A stretch of 64,000 nt of DNA from Streptococcaceae bacterium AM104-57 (GCA_027659245.1 JAQDPW010000003.1:1-64000); one strand, 5' to 3'; positions 34,147-43,755 are shown, counted from the first letter of the stretch. Notes: generated by a model from the sequence alone, not told the origin. Translations and numbers: made by a program.

Positions 34147-34238
34147 ATAGTCTAGCACTCTAGTGAGCGCTAGTGAGCGCAGGCGCTCGTCGCTTCGCTT
34201 CCTCGCTTCTGCTACTAGCTACTAGAGTGCTAGACTAT
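34147..34238. repeat. Long GC-rich inverted repeat in the oriT region
   Basis: Perfect 18-bp arms (34147-34164 and 34221-34238, core TAGTCTAGCACTC) enclose 56 nt with tandem TAGTGAGCGC and an inner hairpin GAGCGC / GCGCTC. Could be part of oriT, a single-strand origin, or a strong transcription barrier. Confidence 0.6.
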
Positions 34239-34281
34239 ACCAATATCCATAAAATAGAGAAAAGGGGATCTCCCCCTATTC

Positions 34282-36042
34282 TCATAGTCCATATTCATCA
34301 AAAGGAAAATCTTCCAAAATTTCAGACCACTTCTGACTTCCACTTTCCTTTAATTCAAATAAATCAGTCAACAAAATAATTTGTGACCGATCCAATACAA
34401 TAAGTCCATCTTCTTTTAAAATCGTTATTTTATTAAGATCTTCCAATTTTTTCAACAGATTCTGAACAGATGAAAAACTTACACCGATTTTATTAGAAAG
34501 CTCACTTGCTTTCATCAAAGGAACATCATCTCCTTCTTTTTCTTCTTGTTTGCTGGAAAGCAATTCTTGAACCAGTTCAGGACTAGTTTTCTTTATTTTT
34601 ACCATTCCTTTATCAAGTTCTTCTTTAACTTGCATTTCTTCCTGCAATGCTTGTTTTTCTTCTTCTGAAAGTACAGCACTAGGATTTTCTAAAGGATTGA
34701 AGGGATTTTCCCTTCTTTCAATCTTGTCATATTCATCAAAGAAAGAGAAGCCTTTTGAAAGCAATGGAGAATAAAACTCCCTTGCCACTTCTCCGTATAC
34801 ACTAGCATATCCACGACCATAAACACGCTTACCTGCAAGATATTTCACATACTTAAATTCCTTATTTCTATTGACTTCTCCAAAAGCCAAGTCATATCCT
34901 ACTTCATCTAAACGACCAACAGAAATTCGGAAATTGATATTCGCTTGTAGTTTCGAGCCTAAATCTTCTCTTGAAGGCTTCTGCATTGCAATAGTCGCAA
35001 AACACCCAGCCTGCCTTCCTAAAAGCAAGAATTGACCCATAGCATTGTCTAAACGCTGTCTTGTCTGAAAATCAAGCATAGCGCACAAGGCATTATATTC
35101 ATCACAAACTAAAAAATAAGGTTCAAGTCCATATTCAAAAAACTTCTTCAAATCCTTGTCGCCATTTTCTTCACGCATTTTACGCATATAGGCATAGCGA
35201 GCGAACATAATTTGAACTGCTCTTTCAATCATAGAAACAATATCTTCAACCTCATAAGAAATACGACCTTCAAAGGCTTTCTGCTCCGACATAGTAACAA
35301 AGTCAGCTTGTTTTGGATCACATATATCCACTACTCCAACTTTAGCCATTGCACGAATCAGAGTTCTTAAAAGAACTGTCTTACCTCCACCAGTACCACC
35401 ACACACAAGTAAGTGTGGATCATCAACAGGATTCCAATAAAGATTCTTCATGAGTTGAATACCTTTACTAGAATATTCAACATCACTAATCTTAATACGA
35501 TTCTGAAACGCAGAATAAGCCATTTTATAAGTTTTAAATTTTATATCGTCCTGAACTTCCATAAAGTCCATAAAAAAGGTTGTTTCTAAATCTGAACCAA
35601 TCTTCTTAAACTTATCTTGAAACTTATTCCCAGCCATTTTAAAAGCAATTTCCAAATCATACCGATTCTGCTTCATATAAACTGATGGAAAAACAACTTT
35701 ATCCCTTGTTCCTGAATCCGTTTTAATCTTTTTAGTGTAAGAATATCCATTTTCTTTCAAAAAGAAAGCTAGTTTAGCAAGCCTTTCTAACTTTTGAAAA
35801 AAGAAAAAACGTTCTTGTGAAAACCAAGTCAAATAAAGACTAATCAAACTAAATACTATAACCATCAAACTGACAATCACTATCGAAGGAACATCAACAT
35901 TTTTTAGTTTTTCTAAATTTTGATAAATATAAAATCCTAATATTGGACTAAACAACAAAAAGAAAAAAGAAAAGATAAAGTATCTTAGATTTTCCATATA
36001 AGGCTTAATCTTAATCCCTCTATACGCAGGAAGTAAACTCAT
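34282..36042 (-). CDS. tcpA: FtsK/SpoIIIE-type coupling protein TcpA (ORF21 type)
   Basis: 586 residues. Two N-terminal membrane segments (~20-70), then an FtsK-like ATPase with Walker A GGTGGGKT (K221) and Walker B YFLVCDEYNAL. A C-terminal winged-helix-like part (SELSNKIGVSFSSVQNLLKKLED) follows. It brings the relaxase-DNA complex to the mating channel. AAAGGAG before the ATG. Confidence 0.93.
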   Translation of the reverse strand: MSLLPAYRGIKIKPYMENLRYFIFSFFFLLFSPILGFYIYQNLEKLKNVDVPSIVIVSLMVIVFSLISLYLTWFSQERFFFFQKLERLAKLAFFLKENGYSYTKKIKTDSGTRDKVVFPSVYMKQNRYDLEIAFKMAGNKFQDKFKKIGSDLETTFFMDFMEVQDDIKFKTYKMAYSAFQNRIKISDVEYSSKGIQLMKNLYWNPVDDPHLLVCGGTGGGKTVLLRTLIRAMAKVGVVDICDPKQADFVTMSEQKAFEGRISYEVEDIVSMIERAVQIMFARYAYMRKMREENGDKDLKKFFEYGLEPYFLVCDEYNALCAMLDFQTRQRLDNAMGQFLLLGRQAGCFATIAMQKPSREDLGSKLQANINFRISVGRLDEVGYDLAFGEVNRNKEFKYVKYLAGKRVYGRGYASVYGEVAREFYSPLLSKGFSFFDEYDKIERRENPFNPLENPSAVLSEEEKQALQEEMQVKEELDKGMVKIKKTSPELVQELLSSKQEEKEGDDVPLMKASELSNKIGVSFSSVQNLLKKLEDLNKITILKEDGLIVLDRSQIILLTDLFELKESGSQKWSEILEDFPFDEYGL

Positions 36043-36061
36043 ATCTTTTCTCCTTTAGAAC

Positions 36062-36529
36062 TTATCCTTTATGTTCTTGTTCTTGTTTTTGTTCATGTTT
36101 CTGTTCTTGTTTAGGTTGACTTCCACCAACTTTTTTAAGTTTATCAACCACAAAAACGAAACGGTGCTTGTTCGGTTCTACTTGATTACGATCTGCCTTA
36201 CGCATACCATGATATGCAACCAGCAAAGTAGCAAAATCAATAGCTTCTTGATAACCAAGATTCAAAGCATTGATTTCTTCTTCTGATTGTTCAGTCACTT
36301 TCAAGAAAACAGTATCTTCTTGTCCTTCTGAATATACAAGAACTTCAACACCATCATAATCACCTTCACCAGTTTCAAGGTCAACATTTACAAATTGCGC
36401 ACCTTCATTCTTAATAAATTTACAAGTACCCAAAATTTCCTTCGGATTCAACAAAAGATCATTCAAAATACGATATTTCTTTGAAAAAATTTCTACACGT
36501 TGTCCAAGTTCAAGTCCATTTTTAGCCAT
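36062..36529 (-). CDS. DUF961/YdcP-like ICE protein
   Basis: 155 residues, with a Gln/Lys/His/Glu-rich tail (QPKQEQKHEQKQEQEHK). It resembles the small YdcP/ORF22-23-type proteins encoded just before the coupling protein in Tn916-type ICEs. Role unknown, probably relaxosome or helicase-accessory. Start overlaps the upstream stop (TAATG). Confidence 0.6.
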   Translation of the reverse strand: MAKNGLELGQRVEIFSKKYRILNDLLLNPKEILGTCKFIKNEGAQFVNVDLETGEGDYDGVEVLVYSEGQEDTVFLKVTEQSEEEINALNLGYQEAIDFATLLVAYHGMRKADRNQVEPNKHRFVFVVDKLKKVGGSQPKQEQKHEQKQEQEHKG

Positions 36530-36831
36530 TATTTGTAACCCCCTACACGTTTAAGTCCTTTAGCCAATACATTCGTTGAAGCAGAGAAATTTGTACCTTC
36601 AACATAATCTTCCAAGAAAGTTGGTTCAATAGCTTCAACTTCCTCATTTACTTGATATGTCGCCATATCTTTTGGAGTAATGATTGAGAACATACCATGT
36701 TTCGCATTCATCACAATATGACGAGTTCCATCAAAAGGTTTACCTTCAATAATAGAAGGTGCTTTTTCAGAACGTACATGATTTGCCTTCCCAATAGCTG
36801 CAGGATTGAATTTAAATTTTTCGATTTTCAT
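36529..36831 (-). CDS. Small conserved ICE protein (DUF961-like position)
   Basis: 100 residues from the ATG at 36829-36831 with AAAGGA. Basic N-terminus (MKIEKFKFNPAAIGKANHVR). Companion of the next gene; the pair matches the two small DUF961-type genes upstream of tcpA in related ICEs. Family assignment by layout. Confidence 0.55.
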   Translation of the reverse strand: MKIEKFKFNPAAIGKANHVRSEKAPSIIEGKPFDGTRHIVMNAKHGMFSIITPKDMATYQVNEEVEAIEPTFLEDYVEGTNFSASTNVLAKGLKRVGGYK

Positions 36832-36924
36832 TTTTTTTCCTTTTCTATTTACATTTTTTTCTTTTTTTTCAAAAAACAAAAGGACAATAATTCCTGTTTT
36901 ATTATCGTCCTATAGACAACATTA

Positions 36925-39900
36925 TTAATCTTTCTTACGCTTCACACCTACTAAACCTAGCATAGACAAAATGCCAGTACCAACAAATCCAAGCATACTA
37001 GAAGCCGTACCAGTATTCGGCAATGATGGTTTCTTAGGCTCTTGTGGCTTTTCAGGCTCAGGTGTATGAGTTGTCACTTTCGCTTCCATTTCTTGTCCAT
37101 TGACAATGTTTACGAAGATGTTATCTACTTGACCACTTGCAATCCGCTCAACTTCGATATAGAAGTCAGCATCAAATGTTCCTTGCACTCCAAGAGAGTT
37201 TAAAAACTCTTTGTCAATAGTGTAAGCCCACTTACCTTCTTTCTCATTCCATGTTACTTTAACAATCTTCTTGATAAAGTCAGAGTTTGTACTTTGGTCA
37301 AACTCAAATTGGAAGGTATACGCAGAACCTTTAGCAATCTTGTCTCCTGCCTTAATCACTTTACCATTCTTCAGAATAACATCGTATGGCAACGTTAGAT
37401 CTTTTTCTGCTGTGTACTCTGTACCACGAATAACACCAGACCAGTTACCTGTGTATCTGTCATGCTTAAAATCAAGCATATCAATACCGTCATATTGATA
37501 AAGAGTATCATGTTTAGCAGGAACAGTTACACCATCAAGGAAGTAACGTAAATAATCACCAATTTGAATTTCTTCACCATCACGAATCTTCTTGTCATCC
37601 TTTTGATCCACAGCATGTTTTTCAGGTTTCACATCAGGAACTTTAACTGTAACAAGGTTTGATTTATAGCCATTACCAAAGTCAATTTGACTAAAATCGT
37701 TCTCCACAATCTCGCCTTTTTCTACAAGCAAACGTGCAGGAAGATCAATCGTAATATTTTTAGCTTGTTTCACATAGTTTTTATAGAATGAAGCCGAATC
37801 TTTAGCTACCCAAAGATAAAATTCACCTTTAGGATTCAACCCAGTTTCTTTCAAAATACTTTGAATTTCTTTTGTACGTTCCTTTTCAGAAAGGACATGA
37901 TACATATTAAACAAAGCCTTAACATCTTTATCAGTAGAATCATTCATAGTGATTTTGCTATCATCTACCGTATAAGCACCATCTTGCACATCATCTAACA
38001 TTCCCCAGATCTTACCATAAGTTTTAGAATCAGTAGTAAATGTTGAATATGGTTTGTAGTCAGTTGTTAAAGTGAATTTCACATTTTTATCAAATGTGTT
38101 TGCACCATTGATGTTGTTTCCGTAGTTATCTTTAATAGCCTTCACAGGTTTTGGAGTTGAAGGTTGAACACGCAAACGTGAATAATTCACTTTTACAGTA
38201 GGAACTAAAGGTATTTCAGGAATTTTTTTCTTCTCTGGTGGAGTTGGAGCAGGTGGAATTGGGAGTGTTGTACGAGGTACAAACTCTTTTGGTTTCTCCA
38301 ATGTTGGCATAGGGATTTCTTTAGTATCCTTTTGTTTAAGATCAGGTTTAACAGGAGGCTTAATTAAAATACTCATTGGCACAGTTGCGCTTGCTTTACC
38401 AAACAAACCAACAGCCCACCCATTTTGATAAAAAATATCCTTATCTGCAAGGTTTTTCCCACCATTTTGTCTGATAACTTCAGCACGGTGTGATTCAATC
38501 GCTTTCTCACTTCTCACACCTGCACCATTTTGATAAGCAAAATTAAAGCTAGAACCATATCCAACAGAAAGAAGTGAACCAAGTGGAATATCTGATTCAT
38601 CACCTACATTTAATAACTCTTTACCCTTGAAATATTCCTTGCCAGCACGAGTAATTTTCTTAACTTCCGAGTCAACAGGATTAAGAACAACCCCTTCTGT
38701 ACCGTCTTGATAAATGAATCTTAACTCCTGTCCGTAATCAATATCATTAAATACTGAAGCAATCGCTGTCACAACAGATTTATTTGTCTTTTCATAGAAT
38801 AAATCAATTTTAGTATCAAATTCAACTAAATTCCCAAAAATAAAGTTAATAGAGCCACTTCCATTATCTTTAAGAATATAAACTCTAGTATCACTTAACG
38901 ATTTTCCATCTTTTACAAACTCAGGTTCAGCACTATTGAACGTAAACTTAGCAGAAATTTTCTTACCATCTTTACTTTCAGCAATATTATGGATCGTAAA
39001 TGAATCGCCTGCTTTTGGATTTACAATTTGAGCAAAAACACCATTATCCTTCGCTAACAATCCTGAACGACTTCCACTAATAGTTGTATCAGAATGTAAA
39101 CCAATATAATCTTTAACAGCAGTCAAACCGTCAACCCCTTCAAATGAAGCAGTTAAATTACTGTAATAGCCAAGACTACCACGCTTAGTATTATCATAAT
39201 CGCCATAAACCGTGATATGAGGTTTTTCAGCTTTTACACCCTTCTTAGCAAGTTCTTCTTTCTGTTTATTATAAATTGAAAGTTTCTTTTGATAATCAGC
39301 TAACTGAGTGTCATACTTATCAAGAGCATTTTTATTGGTAGCTTCAATCTGCTTATTCGTATTTTCTTGATCCAACTTAGCTTGCTTATAATCATCCAAC
39401 TTCTTAGCGTTATCACGTTCAATTCGTGCATTTTCAGCTTCAGTTTCTTTTTTCTTCTTATCATTATCAGCAAGAATAGCTTTGTTTTCTGCATTAATAC
39501 GTTTAACTTCTGCTTCATGATCTTTTACAGCTTTTTCATAAGCATCTTGTTTATCCTTGTTTTCTTTTTCGATTTCTTCACGTTCTTTAGTAGTTTTATC
39601 TACCTTAGAAGAATAATCAGCAGTCACTGTTTTGACATCTTCTTCCTGTTTAGCATAATCAGCTTCAATTTCTTTCTGCTTACCTGCTACTGTATCAGTA
39701 GTTGCCACCCCTTTATCTTGTGTAACACCAACCTCAACTTTCACACCAGCTTCTTTCGCTTCTGCAATAGCTTTATCAAGTTTTTCATGAACAATCGGTA
39801 CTTCCAATACTGTTTTATTTTCAGTAGCATTTACTGATACTTCATCAGCAGATGCAGTCGAAGAAAATACCATTCCCAACATCGCAAGCGCAAGGATAAC

Positions 39901-39969
39901 ACCACATGCACCACCAGCCTTCATTTTACGAATTGAACCATAAGCCTTAAATTCTTGTGTCTTTGACAT
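36925..39969 (-). CDS. Antigen I/II-family LPXTG adhesin
   Basis: 1014 residues. Signal peptide with the YGSIRK-type start (FKAYGSIRKMKAGG). An alanine/lysine/glutamate-rich coiled region (~80-245) is followed by a GbpC/Spa-type V region (~255-540), a proline-rich segment (~550-630), C-terminal isopeptide-type domains (~640-960) and a sortase signal LPNTG with membrane anchor. Antigen I/II proteins bind salivary and host glycoproteins and other bacteria. It is shorter than chromosomal SpaP or SspB (about 1,500-1,600 residues). On an ICE it may help mating-pair formation as well as colonisation. Confidence 0.88.
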   Translation of the reverse strand: MSKTQEFKAYGSIRKMKAGGACGVILALAMLGMVFSSTASADEVSVNATENKTVLEVPIVHEKLDKAIAEAKEAGVKVEVGVTQDKGVATTDTVAGKQKEIEADYAKQEEDVKTVTADYSSKVDKTTKEREEIEKENKDKQDAYEKAVKDHEAEVKRINAENKAILADNDKKKKETEAENARIERDNAKKLDDYKQAKLDQENTNKQIEATNKNALDKYDTQLADYQKKLSIYNKQKEELAKKGVKAEKPHITVYGDYDNTKRGSLGYYSNLTASFEGVDGLTAVKDYIGLHSDTTISGSRSGLLAKDNGVFAQIVNPKAGDSFTIHNIAESKDGKKISAKFTFNSAEPEFVKDGKSLSDTRVYILKDNGSGSINFIFGNLVEFDTKIDLFYEKTNKSVVTAIASVFNDIDYGQELRFIYQDGTEGVVLNPVDSEVKKITRAGKEYFKGKELLNVGDESDIPLGSLLSVGYGSSFNFAYQNGAGVRSEKAIESHRAEVIRQNGGKNLADKDIFYQNGWAVGLFGKASATVPMSILIKPPVKPDLKQKDTKEIPMPTLEKPKEFVPRTTLPIPPAPTPPEKKKIPEIPLVPTVKVNYSRLRVQPSTPKPVKAIKDNYGNNINGANTFDKNVKFTLTTDYKPYSTFTTDSKTYGKIWGMLDDVQDGAYTVDDSKITMNDSTDKDVKALFNMYHVLSEKERTKEIQSILKETGLNPKGEFYLWVAKDSASFYKNYVKQAKNITIDLPARLLVEKGEIVENDFSQIDFGNGYKSNLVTVKVPDVKPEKHAVDQKDDKKIRDGEEIQIGDYLRYFLDGVTVPAKHDTLYQYDGIDMLDFKHDRYTGNWSGVIRGTEYTAEKDLTLPYDVILKNGKVIKAGDKIAKGSAYTFQFEFDQSTNSDFIKKIVKVTWNEKEGKWAYTIDKEFLNSLGVQGTFDADFYIEVERIASGQVDNIFVNIVNGQEMEAKVTTHTPEPEKPQEPKKPSLPNTGTASSMLGFVGTGILSMLGLVGVKRKKD

Positions 39970-40087
39970 TTTTTTCTCCTTTTAATTTAATTTTTTTATA
40001 TTTTATCAATCTCAATCATTATAATCCTAAGAAGGCGAGCGAGATCTTTTAAAAATCATTTCAATCATTTCTTTTTCCTTTCCAAAC

Positions 40088-40120
40088 AAAAAAGCCAGTT
40101 TTTACTAAACTGACTTTTTT
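40088..40120. terminator. Terminator after choline-binding protein gene
   Basis: Arms AAAAAAGCCAGTTT and AAACTGACTTTTTT; usable on both strands. Confidence 0.8.
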
Positions 40121-40127
40121 ATCTATA

Positions 40128-42158
40128 TCAAACCCATTTTCCTGAATTGTCAACACGGTATTTGCCTTGAACAATTTCATTACGAGCATAAGAGCCATCT
40201 GATTTCAAATAATACCACGCCTTATAGTTTGAATCATAAATCCATTCATTTACAGCCATAGCACCACTAGACTTCAGATAATATGATCCTTGCCAAGTAT
40301 TTCTTGCCATATAGCCACCTGACTTAAAGTAATACCATGAACCATCTACTTTATACCATTGACTATTTACATACGTTCCACCTTGTTTCAAATAAAACCA
40401 TGAACCATAATTAGAATCATAAATCCATTCTTTATCTGCCATCTTACCATCTGATTTCAAGTAATATGATCCTTGCCATGCACTTCGTAAATAAACACCA
40501 TTAGATTTCAAATAATACCATGACTTATAGTTTGAATCGTAAATCCATTCACTTTCTGCCATAGCCCCATTAGACTTCAGATAATATGATCCTTGCCAGG
40601 TATTTCTTGCCATATAGCCACCTGACTTAAAGTAGTACCATGAACCATCTACTTTATACCATTGACTGGTTACATAAGCTCCACCTTCCTTCAAATAGAA
40701 CCATGAGCCATAGTATGAATCATAAACCCACTCTTTTTCTGCCATCTTACCGTCAGACTTCAGATAATATGAATCTTGAAACTGATTAGAAACAGGCTTA
40801 CCATTCAAATAATAATACCACGAACCATTTTCCTTAACCCATCCATTCTTACTTGAAGAAGGTTTACTTTGATTTTGAGAAGGTTTGCTAGGTTTATTCG
40901 TATCTTGTTTTTGAGAAGGTTTATTCGGTTTATTCTTATCTTGATTTTGTGATGGCTTAGATGGCTTAGCAGGACTTGTATTTTGTTTTTCCTTATCCTT
41001 CTTAGCTTTTTCTTGTTTCTCCTTTTCTTCCTGAGCCTTCAGAGAATCAATTTCCTTGGAGATTTTGTTATAGTCGTTATAAGCGCTCTGTAACTTCTCA
41101 TACTTACTTTTTTCATCTTGTAATTCTTTTGATTTCTTAGCTAAACTTGCTTGTCGATTGCTTTCTGTTGTGTTTGACGGACTAGAAGTATTGAAAACAC
41201 TCTTTGTTGCTTTAGAAAGTTCAGCATCACTAACCGTAATATAACTAATCCCAAGTCCATCTTTTAAATAGTGAAATGATAGTCCAAGATACTCATTTTT
41301 ATTAGTTGTCCCATAATTCACACCAGCTACGGATTGAGCATGAAGGAACTCTGTCCCATTATACAAAAAGTTCAAGATAGAATTATAAATCCATTGTTTC
41401 ATCTCAGCTTTAGTCATTTCACTTGAAACTCCACTTAAAGAAAAGTGATTTTCATAATACTGACTTCCATATTTACTTACTTCATCTTCCTTGCTTGAAG
41501 TAGGCAAGCCATATTCTCTAGCTACATCATTGATACCTTTTACATAATGCCAATCAAAAACGCTTCTATTTGCTTCGCGAACTTTTTTTGAAAGTTTATC
41601 AGCAAAATCAATAGATGAACTAGCTAGAGTAAGCTGTGGCATGCCCATTTGACTACGAACTTGATTAAGCATATCCAAGGCAAAGTAATTCAGTTCAACT
41701 TCAACTTCTTTAGGAAGATTATTTACATCATAAACTTCAACTTGATCTGAAGCACTAGAAACAAAATTCCCTTCTTGTGAACACAGCTTGCTACTTTCTG
41801 ACTTCAAAATTTGTTCTGCTCGATCTCTTTCAGCATCACTTTTATCATAATTGAAATAATCTCTAAGAGCCTTTGCATACTCAGCACTGACTTTGATTGT
41901 ATTCTTTTCTGAATAAGGTACATTTAACTGAGTTACTTGCTGTTCTAATTCCTTTATCTTGTTTTCACTTTCCTTCAAAGAATACCAGCGACCACTAGAT
42001 TCAAAACCACTAGACCCATTTGCCTTATAAAGACTATCTTTCTGCTTCTCTAGTTGAGCGATTCTTGCTTCTCTTGCAGAATCAGCATGAACTACATTAT
42101 TGCTAAAAGCAAGTAATGTTACCGTTGAAAGTAATGCTATCGAACCCTTGATTTTCAT
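40128..42158 (-). CDS. CAP-domain, surface-exclusion-like, choline-binding protein
   Basis: 676 residues. Signal peptide (to about VVHADSAREA), a coiled segment, then a CAP/SCP-like domain (~165-320: LDMLNQVRSQMGMPQLTLAS, FDWHYVKG). A second coiled region (~335-390) and a Pro/Lys/Gln linker follow. The C-terminus has about ten choline-binding repeats (GSWYYFKSGGYMA, YYLKSNGAMAESEW). The N-terminal plan matches SEC10/PgrA surface exclusion proteins. Here LPXTG anchoring is replaced by choline binding to teichoic acids, fitting a mitis-group host. It may block redundant ICE entry. Confidence 0.82.
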   Translation of the reverse strand: MKIKGSIALLSTVTLLAFSNNVVHADSAREARIAQLEKQKDSLYKANGSSGFESSGRWYSLKESENKIKELEQQVTQLNVPYSEKNTIKVSAEYAKALRDYFNYDKSDAERDRAEQILKSESSKLCSQEGNFVSSASDQVEVYDVNNLPKEVEVELNYFALDMLNQVRSQMGMPQLTLASSSIDFADKLSKKVREANRSVFDWHYVKGINDVAREYGLPTSSKEDEVSKYGSQYYENHFSLSGVSSEMTKAEMKQWIYNSILNFLYNGTEFLHAQSVAGVNYGTTNKNEYLGLSFHYLKDGLGISYITVSDAELSKATKSVFNTSSPSNTTESNRQASLAKKSKELQDEKSKYEKLQSAYNDYNKISKEIDSLKAQEEKEKQEKAKKDKEKQNTSPAKPSKPSQNQDKNKPNKPSQKQDTNKPSKPSQNQSKPSSSKNGWVKENGSWYYYLNGKPVSNQFQDSYYLKSDGKMAEKEWVYDSYYGSWFYLKEGGAYVTSQWYKVDGSWYYFKSGGYMARNTWQGSYYLKSNGAMAESEWIYDSNYKSWYYLKSNGVYLRSAWQGSYYLKSDGKMADKEWIYDSNYGSWFYLKQGGTYVNSQWYKVDGSWYYFKSGGYMARNTWQGSYYLKSSGAMAVNEWIYDSNYKAWYYLKSDGSYARNEIVQGKYRVDNSGKWV

Positions 42159-42224
42159 TTTATTCTCCTTTAGAATTTTTTAATAAACTATACTAAATAT
42201 ACATCTTTTTTCCGATTTTATCAA

Positions 42225-42545
42225 TTAAAATTCTTTAATCACCCCTGTTTCTAAAAAACAATTATATGTACGATCAATCTTCTGATCAATCTTCTGATAA
42301 TATCTATTCGTTAGTTGCCCCATTGCATACAACCTTCTATATAAATCTTCACAACATTTTTTTGATGAAGCATAAACATCAGCGCCCCTTTTCACATGAG
42401 CATATATTTTCAAATTCCAACAAAATCTACTGTATATTCGCAAATATTCCCTACGAATCCATTCTTCGGAATAAGTCTTTACATCATCTTCTCCCTTCCA
42501 CTCAATAAATACGATTTTACTCACCTCTCCTCTAATTCTTATCAA
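42225..42545 (-). CDS. Hypothetical ICE protein
   Basis: 106 residues if the TTG at 42545 is used; a GTG at 42524 after AGAGGAGAG is another candidate. Basic, rich in Tyr, Arg and Cys (YLRIYSRFCWNLKIYAHVKRG). Not recognised. Overlaps the end of the XRE gene. Confidence 0.45.
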   Translation of the reverse strand: MIRIRGEVSKIVFIEWKGEDDVKTYSEEWIRREYLRIYSRFCWNLKIYAHVKRGADVYASSKKCCEDLYRRLYAMGQLTNRYYQKIDQKIDRTYNCFLETGVIKEF

Positions 42546-42951
42546 TCTTATCTGCCAAATCCAATAAATACTGTTTTACCTCAGATTTTAAAACATACTT
42601 AGTCTTATCATCTTTAATAAAACGAATCATTTCTTCATGGCTTTTTCCTTCTGTCAACATGGTTACCAAACCGTGAGAAAACTGATGATGACAACCCAGA
42701 TTATCTAAATCTTTAGTCGAAACAGCATCATCACGATCAACACTAAAATTTTCTTCAATATTGATAAAATCGTCAATCTTACAGTTATAAAGGTAACCCA
42801 ATTTATACAACTTCTCAAGACCAGGTTCACGTTCACCAGTTTCATAACGCATATACGCTTTCGGTTGAATCCCTAAATACTTCGCTAAGTCCTCTTTCGA
42901 CTTATTATGCATTTCTCGATACAATCGAAGAGCCATTGATACATTCAACAT
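42532..42951 (-). CDS. XRE-family regulator of the ICE
   Basis: 139 residues. N-terminal helix-turn-helix (SKEDLAKYLGIQPKAYMRYETGEREPGLEKLYKL), then a C-terminal region of unknown fold. AAAGGAAAAGGA before the ATG. Second gene of the leftward operon after the control region, so it is likely to tune transfer genes or the surface-protein genes downstream. Confidence 0.8.
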   Translation of the reverse strand: MLNVSMALRLYREMHNKSKEDLAKYLGIQPKAYMRYETGEREPGLEKLYKLGYLYNCKIDDFINIEENFSVDRDDAVSTKDLDNLGCHHQFSHGLVTMLTEGKSHEEMIRFIKDDKTKYVLKSEVKQYLLDLADKIDKN

Positions 42952-42966
42952 AAATCCTTTTCCTTT

Positions 42967-43119
42967 CTACTTCCATGTGAAAATCGCAAAGAAAACCACA
43001 AACAATACAAATACAAGCAGAATTATCAAATGACTAAACATCCAATAAATCAAAAACATAAATAAAATAAGTACAGACAATAGTATTCCAACTCTTGATA
43101 GGTAAATCCAAATATCCAT
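42967..43119 (-). CDS. Small hydrophobic membrane peptide (50 aa)
   Basis: 50 residues, MDIWIYLSRVGILLSV... to FTWK, almost wholly hydrophobic with two membrane segments. AGAGGAAAG precedes the ATG. It is the first gene of the leftward operon. Small size and charge recall type I toxin or accessory membrane peptides, but no function can be assigned. Confidence 0.6.
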   Translation of the reverse strand: MDIWIYLSRVGILLSVLILFMFLIYWMFSHLIILLVFVLFVVFFAIFTWK

Positions 43120-43146
43120 CTTTCCTCTTTTCCATTCTCTACTCAT

Positions 43147-43223
43147 ATTGTTAGTTTACATAAAAGAATACCTCTCTATTCTCTTGTGAAAACTAACAAT
43201 ACTTTCAATTCTTATCAGGACAA
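43147..43223 (-). promoter_or_regulatory. Weak promoter followed by a long hairpin
   Basis: Minus strand TTGTCC (43223-43218), 16 nt, TATTGT (43201-43196). A ~54-nt inverted repeat (43147-43200) overlaps the -10: ATTGTTAGTTT pairs perfectly with AAACTAACAAT, and the inner AAGAGAATA / TATTCTTTT with one mismatch. It could be an operator for the XRE protein or a 5' RNA structure. No T-run, so not a plain terminator. Confidence 0.45.
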
Positions 43224-43268
43224 AACCTGTTTTATAAAAATCTAGTTATTGTTAATTTTTGCAAAAAT

Positions 43269-43295
43269 AAAAAGGCTTATTTTCAAAGCCTTTTT
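43269..43295. terminator. Terminator at the end of the long leader RNA
   Basis: AAAAAGGCTT / AAAGCCTTTTT with a short loop. On the minus strand it is followed by TTTTTATTTTT, and it could also work rightward. Confidence 0.8.
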
Positions 43296-43755
43296 ACGTT
43301 TTTTAATAGAATATAGCGTTATAAAATGTATGCTCTTATCTTCGCATACTTTCAGCTTCTCAGCCTACTACCTTCGCCAAGGTCACAAATTTAAGGATAA
43401 CTCAATATCCTCTCTTTCTTACCCAAAGGCATTAGCAAGATTTTACTCTCACACACCGACCATACGACATAGACCTCACTATCTCACTCTAGCTACCTTC
43501 TACGAAGTATCATTGACTGCACCACAGCCATCAGTTCCCTTTTCTTATCTACTAAGGTGAAAGGACGAAAAACCCAACGTGAACTTATTACAGAATAATA
43601 GATACAACTTATGGAATCTAGCTGAATGCTTAATAAACTATCACAAAAGACTAGATTCCAAAAAACAAAACAGAACTAGAACAAAAATTACACTGGTTTG
43701 TCTTTAAAGATTCTGGAGCTAAACTCCATGAGTTATACCTATTATCAAACACAAC

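Noticed and set aside
43249..43560. A 103-residue rightward open frame in the ICE control region
   Set aside because: It spans the terminator at 43,269-43,295, has no ribosome-binding site, odd composition, and lies across the structured RNA on the other strand.
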